Source of the DNA: Fidelibacterota bacterium
Lineage (GTDB): Bacteria; Fidelibacterota; UBA8477; JABMPR01
Direction: 5' to 3'
Length of the DNA: 64,000 nt
Assembly: GCA_016845065.1 (NCBI GenBank)
Contig: JAERTG010000141.1
Location: forward strand, 1-64,000
Position numbers and translations under genes: made by a program. A model generated the notes under the pieces. The model searched no databases, was not told where the DNA came from, and worked only from the letters and a program-made list of their open reading frames with translations. This document shows positions 53,692 to 63,238 of the stretch, piece after piece (position 1 is the stretch's first letter; each line of letters starts with the position of its first letter).

Positions 53692-54876
53692 CTATTGGGC
53701 ATTCTTTAAAACATCAGCAAGTGCCAGGTTCAGATCAAACTTATACTTGTCAACATTAATTTTTGGTTCATGCCACACACCGTAGTCACCAGCCATGATT
53801 AATTTAACCAGATAGCTCTGTGTCAGGGCTTCGGTGGTTTTTTTGTCATACCAGCGGATATCAACCTTGGCTGCATTTTCATTTACAGCACCTAGCAATG
53901 CGCTGAGAAAGGTTTGACGATTTTCAGTATCAGTATTGATTTTAGCAAATCCTGCTCCGATGAGACCCTGAATCTGCTCCCAATCAGTTCCCACAAAGTT
54001 TTTCCAGGTTTGTCCGTATTTGTCGGACATGCTCGAGCCGAGAGCTTCGAGTTGTTCAACAGCATATTCCACAACTTGTGGGTAGAGTGTTGAAGCGCCG
54101 TGTGCGACGAAGATGGTTTCAGGTTGAATACGATCGGCGATTTTGAGGAGCTCATGGGCGAGTTCTATGTTCAGTTTTACCTTGGTACCCGGTTTTCCCT
54201 TATTTGGACCATGCATGGTACCAATGGTTGGTGCAATCATGAGAACACCGGTTTCAGTTATAAATTGTTCAAAATCTTCGGGATTGGTGTAGGTTGAAAT
54301 CTCAGATTTGGTATCTTCATCTTCCTCACCAGCCAACACACCCAACTCACCTTCAACTGAAACACCCAATGGGTGAGCCATATTCACAACTTCACGGGTG
54401 TATCCAATGTTCTCTTCTAATGAACGAGCGCATTTATTAACATGATCTGTTGAGTTATCTGCCATGACACTAGTGAGATACTGGACGGCTCCCTGAACGA
54501 CTCTACGACCACCTTCTGATGTGTAATCACCATGATCCAGGTGAGTCGCGATCTGGACGCTGGATCTTTTAGCGCGTGATTCAATATAATTGGCAGCAAC
54601 TTCAAGACCGGTTATGGCATCACCTGCTCCAAAATGTTTGAGTGCACTATTTGAAAGGGCAAGCACACCTGATGAACCAAGTGTTTCAAATGCATCAAAA
54701 GCAGCATTGATTCCTTGAACAGTAGTTATGTTAAATGCAGGCAGGGCGTAAGAATTACCTTTGGAGTTACCTTTTTCACCTAATTTTGCCTTAAGGGTCA
54801 GTGCGTGAGCACTTGTAAGGTTTTCTGCGAATCTTCTCGAGGTGTTTAATTTTGGTGGGTTGTTGTAAGGTTTCAT
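53692..54876 (-). CDS. fba: Class II fructose-bisphosphate aldolase
   Basis: This 394-residue metal-dependent aldolase has ALPAFNITTVQGINAAFDAF near the start, the Zn ligand and catalytic residues in QIATHLDHGD, VSVEGELGVLAGEEDE, TIGTMHGPNKGKPG and FVAHGAST. The C-terminus is longer than in the E. coli enzyme and ends LALADVLKNAQ. It leads the fba-pgk-tpiA-secG-tRNA-Leu block. GGAG lies 8 nt before the ATG, and an operator-like palindrome is about 70 bp upstream. Confidence 0.93.
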   Translation of the reverse strand: MKPYNNPPKLNTSRRFAENLTSAHALTLKAKLGEKGNSKGNSYALPAFNITTVQGINAAFDAFETLGSSGVLALSNSALKHFGAGDAITGLEVAANYIESRAKRSSVQIATHLDHGDYTSEGGRRVVQGAVQYLTSVMADNSTDHVNKCARSLEENIGYTREVVNMAHPLGVSVEGELGVLAGEEDEDTKSEISTYTNPEDFEQFITETGVLMIAPTIGTMHGPNKGKPGTKVKLNIELAHELLKIADRIQPETIFVAHGASTLYPQVVEYAVEQLEALGSSMSDKYGQTWKNFVGTDWEQIQGLIGAGFAKINTDTENRQTFLSALLGAVNENAAKVDIRWYDKKTTEALTQSYLVKLIMAGDYGVWHEPKINVDKYKFDLNLALADVLKNAQ

Positions 54877-54943
54877 GCCTGAATCTCCAAATATATGTTA
54901 AAAACTATTGTTACTATTTTACTTATCCAAATCACTACAGTTC

Positions 54944-54967
54944 TAGTAACTCACGGCACAGTTACTA
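54944..54967. promoter_or_regulatory. Operator-like inverted repeat upstream of fba
   Basis: TAGTAACT (54944-54951) and AGTTACTA (54960-54967) are perfect inverted repeats separated by 8 bp. A third half-site GTTACTA is at 54910-54916. The palindrome is just downstream of a TTGACT (54982-54987) that could be a -35, so a bound regulator would block transcription of the glycolytic genes. The regulator is unknown. Confidence 0.5.
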
Positions 54968-54983
54968 CAAAAACCAGACCAAG

Positions 54984-55715
54984 TCAAGCATTCCCGAATT
55001 GGGGTGTGGAGAGGGTGACAAGGTCTATTTTTGCAGCTCCATTTTGCACCAAAATTTCAGCCAGAGCATTCGAAGTTGCTCCAGTAGTCAAAACATCATC
55101 GACGAGTAGCACATGCTTTCCTTGAAGAACCGATGAATCGTTGACACCAAAGGCCTCTCTTACATTTTCCATCCGCTCCTCTGCATTTAATTGCGTTTGA
55201 GTAGAAGTATATTTATGGCGCTTCACAAGGTAGTTTCCCAATTCTGCATTCAGCTTTCCCGCAAACCACCTACTCATGTCATCGACCTGATTATACCCAC
55301 GTTCACGAAGCTTTCTTGGGTGAAGAGGAACTGAAACCACATAATCGATCTCACCACCAGGAAATTGATCCAGAATTTGAGACTTATAATGGTCTAATAC
55401 AACACCGATAGGTTTGCGGCGTCTGGAATACTTCAAATGGTGAATAAGTTGCTGAAAGGGTTCGTCAAATTCAAAAAGAGCCCAGGCAGTGGAGATGAAG
55501 ATATCTCCTGGGACAGAGAATTGCTCATGTGGTTTGCCAATTAGCTTGAAGTTATTGAGACAGGAATTGCATAATTCTATCTCTGCCTGCTCCAATCGAT
55601 TATCACATATCAGACAGAGAGGTGGATAGACCATATCGATTATGCCAGAATATAGTGCCTTGAGTGTTTTGGTAATCAGAGAAGGAAAAACTTGTGTAGA
55701 CTCTACTTTTTCCAA
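54984..55715 (-). CDS. ComF family phosphoribosyltransferase-like protein
   Basis: This 243-residue protein has an N-terminal zinc-finger-like CxxC pair (CLICD...CNSC, about residues 35-52) and a PRTase domain ending in HVLLVDDVLTTGATSNAL. ComF acts in DNA uptake in naturally competent bacteria. Here no other competence genes are visible. The start is a TTG with AGGGA upstream. Confidence 0.88.
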   Translation of the reverse strand: MEKVESTQVFPSLITKTLKALYSGIIDMVYPPLCLICDNRLEQAEIELCNSCLNNFKLIGKPHEQFSVPGDIFISTAWALFEFDEPFQQLIHHLKYSRRRKPIGVVLDHYKSQILDQFPGGEIDYVVSVPLHPRKLRERGYNQVDDMSRWFAGKLNAELGNYLVKRHKYTSTQTQLNAEERMENVREAFGVNDSSVLQGKHVLLVDDVLTTGATSNALAEILVQNGAAKIDLVTLSTPQFGNA

Positions 55716-55736
55716 ATGAGTTCCCTAATAAGTGTT

Positions 55737-56609
55737 TTAGTTGATTAGCATTGCCGACCCAATAACGGGTGCAGCATCTCCCAGTTCAGCGGGTTCAATT
55801 CGAAGCCTGCCCTTTTGATTATCAAATAAGTGGGCATCCACAACTTCACGAAGCGAATCGATAAAAAATTCGAATCCAGCTGCCAGAGAACCACCAATAA
55901 CAATGATCCCAGGATCTAACAAGTGATTGACATACACCAATGAATGCCCCACGGATCTACCTAGCAGGCTCCAGGCTGCCAGTGCATTGGCGTTGCCCTC
56001 GCTGGCTAATTTAAAAATCTGAAGACCAGTTCGTGACTCTCCTGAAATATTTTCATAGTTACGTTCCAGAGCTGGTCCGCAGGCATAGTCTTCGAAGGTC
56101 CCATCATTATATGGTGCTAAACCGTATTCCGTTGCTGTCCCATGTGCTCCACTCAAAATTCTTCCATCCCAGACAAATCCGTGACCATATCCAGTTCCAA
56201 GGGTAATTCCATATACAAATGCTTCACCCCTACCAGCTCCAGAGATAGCTTCTCCGAGGACGAACACATTGGCATCGTTGTTCATTTTTACAGGGACATC
56301 GAAATGAGCCTGAAGCCTTGCCACAAGAGGATAATTTTGAATTATTGGCGTGTTTGGAGTTTCCATGACACTTTCATGAGTACCGTTTAAAGGACCAGGA
56401 GCACCAACACCTACCCCGACCAACTCATAGTCAGAATGAGCTGCGATCTTAGCTTTGATGGTGTTTGCGATGACGAGCATGAGTTCATCACCTTTTTCAA
56501 ATTTGGACATTGCGATTTTATCTGCGAGAAGTAGTAATTCCCCTGTTTCGCCAACTAATCCAACACGAACTTTTGTCCCCCCAATATCAACCCCTGCACG
56601 CACCTTCAT
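55737..56609 (-). CDS. ROK-family sugar kinase-like protein
   Basis: This 290-residue protein has the ROK N-terminal ATP site GVDIGGTKVRVGLVG, the catalytic Asp in NNDANVFVLGEA, and GITLGTGYGHGFVWDGR. It may phosphorylate glucose or another hexose, which would suit the glycolytic genes downstream. The usual zinc-binding Cys cluster is missing; only DYACGPALE remains. Substrate is therefore uncertain, and a non-glucokinase ROK is possible. No N-terminal HTH is present, so it is a kinase rather than a NagC/XylR repressor. Confidence 0.85.
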   Translation of the reverse strand: MKVRAGVDIGGTKVRVGLVGETGELLLLADKIAMSKFEKGDELMLVIANTIKAKIAAHSDYELVGVGVGAPGPLNGTHESVMETPNTPIIQNYPLVARLQAHFDVPVKMNNDANVFVLGEAISGAGRGEAFVYGITLGTGYGHGFVWDGRILSGAHGTATEYGLAPYNDGTFEDYACGPALERNYENISGESRTGLQIFKLASEGNANALAAWSLLGRSVGHSLVYVNHLLDPGIIVIGGSLAAGFEFFIDSLREVVDAHLFDNQKGRLRIEPAELGDAAPVIGSAMLIN

Positions 56610-56628
56610 TCTTTACAGCTCCACTATT

Positions 56629-57981
56629 CTAGTCTAGAAATCTTTCCCAATCAGAGTCTTGAACCTCATCTCGTGCATTAGAAGTCACTAGTTGAAAGCT
56701 CCCATACCCGGTCCTGTCCACAAAAATGAAATAAACTCCACCCTCGATATCATAATACTCCCACGTAATCCATGGTTTCTGATCAAGTGAAGATTGTTGT
56801 GTATCAATGTTATTTGGTGGACCATATTTTATCAGTACTCTACCTCTGTCAGTGCTCCAGCCACCATCTTTTTCAGAACCAAAGTCCCTATTGGCCATTT
56901 GTACCCGTTGGTAAAACTCCACTTTAAACTCATTTACGGGAGTCTCTGGGTCAGGATCTCGGCGTTCCCAAAATGTGTTCAACACCTTCCGCCTCCCTAC
57001 ATCATCTGATTTTTCGTAGAGGCGTTTTTCTTTTTTATCCATAATAACGCTTACAACCTTGTAGATATCATCTACCTGCGATGCACTTAATCCAGCATAA
57101 TCATCTTTTTCTTCTACATCATCCTGTTTACCAGATGACTCTCTTAGTATGTAAAACGTTCGCTTCTGAGTGATCGACCGATTAGTCACTCCCTCGGAGA
57201 TCTCTATGGCTAGTTTGTATATTCCTGAGCCCAGACCAGCCGTATTAAGTCCACCCCACTCAACCACAGATGTGCCAGGCATTTTTTTAGTACTTGAGGG
57301 GAAATCCTGGACAATATCACCGTTGAGCGAAAGAATTTGGGTATGGACACCATAGTCGCCCGTCCCTGAAAGACCGTAAGCCTCAAAGAAATAATACATC
57401 ATTGGAGCTCCAGATGTAAATGTTCTCTGGGCATTCGGAACCACATCATATCCGTATCTGGTGAATTCGTTCTCAGCCTTGGCTTTGATCACCTGCGAGG
57501 CGAGAGTAATGTCCGAGATAGTTATTTCACCGGGGGGAAAGAGTTCCAGTGAAATAGGTCTGCGCATGGTTTGTTGCTTCTTCGAATGGACATCTACGAT
57601 GGTCACTTGCAGTGTATAATCACCTGGTTCTACATAGAACTTGCTGATATCGGGCACCCAGGTTAATGCTGATATGGATTGTCTATCAGGGGCACGATAG
57701 GTGCGGGTCCAGCGGTCCGGATCATAGGGAACGATATCATCCTGAATGAGGGCAGTTTGAAATACAACTTGCGCCTCCAAGCCATTTTCCGCTTTTACGA
57801 AGGTAAAAATTGATTGGGGAATCATCAGGTAAACATCCAGATATATACCGCCCTCTATTGAGAAGCGAGAATAATCCAGTGTTACATTGAAATCTACTTC
57901 AGACTGGTTTTGAGCGCTGAATAGGCTCAATGGGAGCAGGAGGAAAGTAAATAGCCTTTTAAGTAAATTGGACTGACACAA
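56629..57981 (-). CDS. GWxTD domain exported protein
   Basis: This protein of about 450 residues contains the GWxTD motif (GGWSTDRGRVLIKYGPPNNID) in its C-terminal third, after a region of beta-strand character. Such domains are common in FCB-group bacteria and their function is unknown. The likely start is the TTG at 57981, with AAGGAG nine nt upstream, because it puts the signal sequence (LFTFLLLPLSLFSAQ) near the N-terminus. It overlaps the smc end by 23 bp. The frame is open to an ATG at 58017. Confidence 0.82.
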   Translation of the reverse strand: MCQSNLLKRLFTFLLLPLSLFSAQNQSEVDFNVTLDYSRFSIEGGIYLDVYLMIPQSIFTFVKAENGLEAQVVFQTALIQDDIVPYDPDRWTRTYRAPDRQSISALTWVPDISKFYVEPGDYTLQVTIVDVHSKKQQTMRRPISLELFPPGEITISDITLASQVIKAKAENEFTRYGYDVVPNAQRTFTSGAPMMYYFFEAYGLSGTGDYGVHTQILSLNGDIVQDFPSSTKKMPGTSVVEWGGLNTAGLGSGIYKLAIEISEGVTNRSITQKRTFYILRESSGKQDDVEEKDDYAGLSASQVDDIYKVVSVIMDKKEKRLYEKSDDVGRRKVLNTFWERRDPDPETPVNEFKVEFYQRVQMANRDFGSEKDGGWSTDRGRVLIKYGPPNNIDTQQSSLDQKPWITWEYYDIEGGVYFIFVDRTGYGSFQLVTSNARDEVQDSDWERFLD

Positions 57982-60900
57982 GGCGGGACACTCCTTCCTC
58001 TTCCATGGTGACACCATAAAGAAATTTTGCGGCTTCCATGGTAAGTTTGTTATGAGTTATCACGATAAACTGTGTATTGATGGTAAAATGTTCCAGCATC
58101 TTGGTATACTTCCTGATATTTCTATCATCCAGGGGTGCATCGACCTCATCTAACACACAATATGGACTAGGTTTGACTTGGTAAATGGCAAAAAGCAGCG
58201 CTATGGCAGTCAGCGCTTTCTCTCCCGCTGATAGCATCTTTAGATTCTGGGTCTTTTTGCCACGAGGAGTTGCTTTAATAATGATATCACTTTCTAGGAT
58301 ATCATCAGGATTCTCAAGCAGTAGTGTGGCTTCTCCCCCATCGAACAGCATTTGGAAGGTACCCTTAAAATGTTCCTGAATGTGCCCGAAGGTTTCGCGG
58401 AATTGTTGACGGGCGATCCTATCCAGCTTCGAAATGGTTTCCAGCAAACTTGTTTTTGCTTCCAAAAGATCTGCTTGCTGTTCTTTCAAGAAATTCAATC
58501 GACCCTGTTCAATATCGAACTCATCCTGGACAGCCATATTGATGGGGCCAAGATCTTCAATAAACTTTTGACTGCGACGAATGCGTTTTTCTACCTTTTC
58601 CTGATCAAATTCTGACAAATCGAGTTCGACTGGTAGCTCGTTCTGATACTTCTCTTGTACTCGCTCAACAATGTGCTGCTGGCGAGCTTCCAGATTGGCT
58701 CCAGAAACTGATAAATCACGCAACTCATCCGCAGCTGCCTCACGTTTGTGATGATGATCCCTCAAACGCAACTCTAGCTCGTTTAATGCCTGTCGCTTGA
58801 CCTGAACTTTGCCAGCGAGTCCAACCAATACCTCAGTTTCCTGTTGTAGGGAGGATTTTACTTTAGCGAGGTGATCTTTTTCCGCTTCCTTGGTCTCACG
58901 GTTGATTCTCAGGCTTTCTTCATGTTTGAGCTTTTCCTCTTCCAAGCCAAGTTTTCGGTTTCCAATGTCTTTCAGCGTCTCGGCAACACTGGATAATCGT
59001 GTATCCAGGTTTCTTTCCTCATTGGTGAGATTCACATGGTCAAGCCGACCAACTTGAGCGTCCTCACTTGTTTGATCTCGTTGGTTGAGCAAATCCTGAA
59101 GAGAGGATTCCATCTCACTGATCAGAGCTTCTATACTGATTCTTTCCGCTTCTGCATCGGCAAGTTGGGGAGCAAATGAACCGATGCGCTCCTCGGCATC
59201 TTTTATAGCCTGGAGCAATTCACCAATTTCCTGATCAACACTCTTGGTATCGGCTTCAGTGGAATTAATGCCATATTGGGCGCGGGAAGTTTTTCGCTCT
59301 ACTTCAAGAAGAATTTGTCGTTGATCATCTCGAGAGGCCTTGCTGGTGCGTAATTCCCGCTCCATACTGCCAATCCTGGTATGAACTTTCTCAATGGCAT
59401 CGCTATGGTCTTGAATTTCATCTATTAGGGCGAAATATTGCTCTCGGAGACGCTGGATTCGATCTCGACGTCCAATGATGGTATCTTCCCCTTCACCACC
59501 AGATCCACCTCTGAGTAAACCAAAGGTATCGTAAAGGGTCCCATCTAGACTAACGGCCCTTCCATTCATGTTTTTCCAATCAGCTTCAAAAGCGTCTTCA
59601 ACCAGGGTGACATCCCCCAAAAGCAATTCAGCCAATCCTTCATAGCCGGATTTTGGTGATACATGGTCCATGGCAGCGCCGATAACATGTTTCCCAGTCA
59701 AACCAACAGTCCTCTTGGATTTACTTTTCAATAGAGGTTCTAGAGGTAAAAAGGTTGCTGATCCAGCCTTATGGTCCTTTAAGGAATTAATGGCTGTCAA
59801 TGCGGACTTCCGATCACTGGTGACCAGCGCTTCAGCCAGAGGACCTAATGCAGTCTGAATAGCCTTTTCAAATCTCTCTTCAACTGTGAGTAGATCAGCA
59901 ACTGTACCTAGAATTCCCATGGATTCAGTGTCTTCACTGAGCAGTTTTCTCACACCGCCAGAGTAGCCCTCTCCTGTTTCCATTAATTCTTCATAAAAGC
60001 TGAGCTGATTTTCTATGCTTACACGTCGTCCTCTCTTCTTGGCGAGAGTTTCGCGGGTCTCATTTAGCTGTGATTGCATTTCCTGGAAATCTGTCTCAAG
60101 TTTCGCGACAGTTGTCTCTAAAGTTTTATACTGATCTTCGGCTTCCTTAAAATCGGAGGCAACCAAATCCAACTCTTGTCGATAATCAGCCTGGGATTTT
60201 TTTAGACGTTCATTTTTAGCATTGAGATGCTCGATGCTGCTCTTGTGTTGAGTCAGTGCTGCTTCCTGATGACTTTTCTGATGGTTCAGATCACTCAAGC
60301 GGTTTAACAGCTCCATGTGTTTTTGATTTTGCACATCATGTTCAGCTTTGGCTTTCCGGTATTCTTCTACGGCTGCCTCAAAAGCGGCTTTCAATACATC
60401 GTCTTTGGCTTTGGCTTCATCTATCCGAGGTTGAATGTGAGCCTTCTCATTAGTGAGCTCCGATTCAAGGGTATGTGAAGATTCCTCGCGTTCCACCAGG
60501 GTGTGTTGCTCTACCCGGATTCGATCAAGAGCGGTAGTTGCACTTGCAATTTTTTCTTCTGCAATCAGAAGGGTCTGTTCAATGTTGATACGGGCAGTGT
60601 TGGAGACGTTCACTTTCTCCTGCTGTTCCCCATGTTCCCTCTCGATGAGTTGGAGTTGATCTTTGGCTTCCTCAACCCGATTCTCTTCCAGGCTGACTTC
60701 CTCACCGCTGGCACCATACCCATCTTTTAATTGAGCGATTCTCTGTTTGATGGGGGCTAATTTTGCCAGCACCTGTGAACTTTCGAATACAGCCAGGGAT
60801 ATTTCGTCATCTTTCAATTGCCCCTGGACCCTGTCAAAGCGTTTATACTTGGCTAACTGTCTGCGTAAACTGCCCACACCCTTTTCAACTTCACTGATTA

Positions 60901-61480
60901 TGTCATTTACACGATTTAGATCGGTTTCCGTGGCATCTAGACGTCGCATTGAGAGACGACGCTGTTGTTTGTATTTATTTATCCCTGAAGCTTCCTCAAT
61001 AAGGCGACGACGCTCTTCCTTGCTATCACTGAGAATTGATTCCACCATTTTGAGTTCGATAACAGAGTAGGCATCTGATCCCATACCTGTATCAACAAAA
61101 AGATTGTGAATATCCTTTAATCTGCAGGCATTTTTATTGATGAAAAATTCGCTGGCCCCATCCCGGAACACCCTACGTGTGATGACCACATCGGTGTATT
61201 CCACTGGCAGTAAACCACGATCATTGTGTATGGTGAGAGATACTTCAGCATAGTTTACGGCTTTGCGCTTACTGGTACCACTAAAAATGACATCATGCAT
61301 GTTCTGACTACGTAGGACTGAACTTTTTTGTTCACCCATGACCCAGCGTATGGCGTCTACAACATTGGTTTTTCCACATCCATTGGGACCTACAATACAG
61401 GTCAAGCCTTCAGCAAATTTGAGCTTGGTCGGTTCAGCGAAGGATTTAAATCCCTTAATTTCAAGGTCAGATATATACAT
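57959..61480 (-). CDS. smc: Chromosome partition protein Smc
   Basis: This 1173-residue protein is full-length. Walker A is GPNGCGKT at residues 31-38, two long coiled coils flank a hinge around residues 500-650 (GYSGGVRKLL, GLLRGGSGGEGED), and the C-terminal head has LSAGEKALTAIALLFA and YCVLDEVDAPLDD. With ScpA and ScpB, both in this window, it forms the condensin that compacts and separates chromosomes. The Walker A Thr replaces the more common Ser. GGAGA precedes the ATG. Confidence 0.96.
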   Translation of the reverse strand: MYISDLEIKGFKSFAEPTKLKFAEGLTCIVGPNGCGKTNVVDAIRWVMGEQKSSVLRSQNMHDVIFSGTSKRKAVNYAEVSLTIHNDRGLLPVEYTDVVITRRVFRDGASEFFINKNACRLKDIHNLFVDTGMGSDAYSVIELKMVESILSDSKEERRRLIEEASGINKYKQQRRLSMRRLDATETDLNRVNDIISEVEKGVGSLRRQLAKYKRFDRVQGQLKDDEISLAVFESSQVLAKLAPIKQRIAQLKDGYGASGEEVSLEENRVEEAKDQLQLIEREHGEQQEKVNVSNTARINIEQTLLIAEEKIASATTALDRIRVEQHTLVEREESSHTLESELTNEKAHIQPRIDEAKAKDDVLKAAFEAAVEEYRKAKAEHDVQNQKHMELLNRLSDLNHQKSHQEAALTQHKSSIEHLNAKNERLKKSQADYRQELDLVASDFKEAEDQYKTLETTVAKLETDFQEMQSQLNETRETLAKKRGRRVSIENQLSFYEELMETGEGYSGGVRKLLSEDTESMGILGTVADLLTVEERFEKAIQTALGPLAEALVTSDRKSALTAINSLKDHKAGSATFLPLEPLLKSKSKRTVGLTGKHVIGAAMDHVSPKSGYEGLAELLLGDVTLVEDAFEADWKNMNGRAVSLDGTLYDTFGLLRGGSGGEGEDTIIGRRDRIQRLREQYFALIDEIQDHSDAIEKVHTRIGSMERELRTSKASRDDQRQILLEVERKTSRAQYGINSTEADTKSVDQEIGELLQAIKDAEERIGSFAPQLADAEAERISIEALISEMESSLQDLLNQRDQTSEDAQVGRLDHVNLTNEERNLDTRLSSVAETLKDIGNRKLGLEEEKLKHEESLRINRETKEAEKDHLAKVKSSLQQETEVLVGLAGKVQVKRQALNELELRLRDHHHKREAAADELRDLSVSGANLEARQQHIVERVQEKYQNELPVELDLSEFDQEKVEKRIRRSQKFIEDLGPINMAVQDEFDIEQGRLNFLKEQQADLLEAKTSLLETISKLDRIARQQFRETFGHIQEHFKGTFQMLFDGGEATLLLENPDDILESDIIIKATPRGKKTQNLKMLSAGEKALTAIALLFAIYQVKPSPYCVLDEVDAPLDDRNIRKYTKMLEHFTINTQFIVITHNKLTMEAAKFLYGVTMEEEGVSRLVSVQFT

Positions 61481-61513
61481 GTGGTGTTTCTATCTCCAAT
61501 AAATGCTACGGGG

Positions 61514-61533
61514 AAAACAGTCTCTTGTGAGAC
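61514..61533 (-). terminator. Weak hairpin after the HIT gene
   Basis: GTCTC (61520-61524) and GAGAC (61529-61533) form a 5-bp stem with a 4-nt loop. On the minus strand TTTT follows 2 nt later. It lies between the HIT gene and smc and may cause only partial termination. Confidence 0.3.
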
Positions 61534-61548
61534 CCATGTTACAATTTT

Positions 61549-61893
61549 CTAGCCGGGGGGCCAGGTCATCACTCGGCCACCTAAAACATGTAGGTGCAAA
61601 TGGAAAACAGTCTGTCCAGCTTTTTCGCCATTGTTCATCACCAGGCGATACCCGTCATCCAGACCAACTTCTGTAGCAAGCTCAGTCCCTTTTTCAACCA
61701 ATTTACCAATCAACGGTTGGTCAGCTTCTGTCAGCGCTGATGGACCTGTTATGTGTTTGCGAGGAATGACTAAAATATGCGTGGGAGCTTGAGGGCTAAT
61801 GTCGTTAAACGCAATAATATCATCATCTTTATACAATAGTGTAGCTGGTATATCTCCAGCAATGATTTTACAGAAAATACAATCTTGTGACAC
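61549..61893 (-). CDS. HIT-family nucleotide-binding protein
   Basis: This 114-residue protein begins CIFCKIIAGDIPATLLYKDD and has the histidine triad in TVFHLHLHVLGGR. HINT-type members hydrolyse nucleotide-phosphoramidates such as AMP-lysine. The physiological role is not clear in bacteria. It is 17 bp downstream of rsmE. Confidence 0.92.
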   Translation of the reverse strand: MSQDCIFCKIIAGDIPATLLYKDDDIIAFNDISPQAPTHILVIPRKHITGPSALTEADQPLIGKLVEKGTELATEVGLDDGYRLVMNNGEKAGQTVFHLHLHVLGGRVMTWPPG

Positions 61894-61910
61894 GCTTCCT
61901 CCTTAAGGGG

Positions 61911-62639
61911 TTATGCAGGATCCTGTTGAAGCGCTGACACCAATCCGACTGCCTGAATTGCTGCTGTTTCAGCACGTAAGCGTCTGGGACCCAGACCCGT
62001 GAAAGTATACTCGGAAATGGATGCTAAATCAATTTCATCCTTCGACCAATCTCCTTCTGGACCAATCCAGATAACTATAGGTCTGGAGGTATTCATTTCG
62101 CGGATAGTCGACACAATAGAAGTGCTGGAATCTGCCCCGTAACAAAACAAATGTGTTGCTCCTGAAAGGTTTTTAACTGCTGTTGTAAAGGGGGTCAGAT
62201 CATGGATTTTGGGACATCTAGATCGTCTGCTTTGTTTCATAGCAGAAACAGCTATCCGCTCCAAACGTTTTGCATTGATACCTTTTTTAATCGTCCGGTT
62301 TGTGAGAAGGGGAATGATTTCATTCACACCGAGCTCGGTAACCTTCTCTACAATAAGATTGAGGTGATCCCCTTTTAGGTTTGCTATTGCCAGGATCAAG
62401 TTGAATCCAAGTTCACCCCGCTTCTCATGCTCATCTATTACCTTCAAATCCAGGGATGATTCTCCAACTGAGTTTATGGCAGCTCGAGCGGCAAGTCCTG
62501 CTCCATTAACAACCCAGACCTCATCACCTTCTGTGAAACGTCGTACACGAACGAGATGGTGAAATTCTTTCCCTTCTATTTTGAGGTGGGTTTGCCCGCT
62601 TTTTAGTGCCGGCAGAAAGACTTGTTCACCGGTGATCAC
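61911..62639 (-). CDS. rsmE: 16S rRNA m3U1498 methyltransferase
   Basis: This 242-residue SPOUT methyltransferase has a small N-terminal PUA-like domain (HHLVRVRRFTEGDEVWVVNG) and the knotted SAM-binding domain with IWIGPEGDWSKDEID and GLGPRRLRAETAAI. It modifies U1498 of 16S rRNA. The start is a GTG overlapping the upstream stop (GTGA). Confidence 0.92.
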   Translation of the reverse strand: MITGEQVFLPALKSGQTHLKIEGKEFHHLVRVRRFTEGDEVWVVNGAGLAARAAINSVGESSLDLKVIDEHEKRGELGFNLILAIANLKGDHLNLIVEKVTELGVNEIIPLLTNRTIKKGINAKRLERIAVSAMKQSRRSRCPKIHDLTPFTTAVKNLSGATHLFCYGADSSTSIVSTIREMNTSRPIVIWIGPEGDWSKDEIDLASISEYTFTGLGPRRLRAETAAIQAVGLVSALQQDPA

Positions 62640-63238
62640 CGGTTGATGAACTCCATTCCAGCCTGTAGAAAGAGCCCCTTATATGTTTGGCGCTCGTCAA
62701 TGACTCTGCCAAAGGAAGCATAATCATAACCAACTCGGAAGGTGTAAGACCCGCCTTGCCCACTCAAGATGCGTATGTGAACTCCACCACGAAATATGGG
62801 TGCGAAGTCACTCTCTACCTTTCCCCATCTTTCGACAAAACCTTCATTGTCAGCCGTATTTAACGACCAGACAGGACCTGCGGAGATAAAGCTCCCAACT
62901 TGAAATGAAGAATGCATGGAATCAATAAATGGTAACCAGGTAACTCCTGGCATCAGTTTTACAAAACTCAGGTTGCGATTATTGAGTGAGTATGCTCTAC
63001 CGTAATTATCAACATAATTGAAGGTATCATTGCTCTCCACCAGAGACCAGTCCAACTCAATATCCAGACTCAGGGCTTCACTGGTATGGTATCTGTAAAA
63101 ACCACCGACACTACCACCATAGCTGAGCAGCTCCATATCAAAGCCCATGGTTGTATACCGAACGGCTTCACCAGGTTGGGCCCATACAAGACTCAAAAAA
63201 AATAGAAGAAGTGTGAGGCGTTTCCCAATGTGTATCAT
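62636..63238 (-). CDS. Probable outer-membrane beta-barrel protein
   Basis: This 200-residue protein has a signal peptide (LTLLLFFLSLVWAQ) and alternating aromatic and polar stretches typical of small barrels (YGGSVGGFYRYHTSEALSLD, YTFRVGYDYASFGR). The role is unknown. I chose the ATG at 63236-63238, which overlaps the kinase stop (ATGA) and puts the signal peptide first. The frame is open to 63337. Confidence 0.65.
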   Translation of the reverse strand: MIHIGKRLTLLLFFLSLVWAQPGEAVRYTTMGFDMELLSYGGSVGGFYRYHTSEALSLDIELDWSLVESNDTFNYVDNYGRAYSLNNRNLSFVKLMPGVTWLPFIDSMHSSFQVGSFISAGPVWSLNTADNEGFVERWGKVESDFAPIFRGGVHIRILSGQGGSYTFRVGYDYASFGRVIDERQTYKGLFLQAGMEFINR

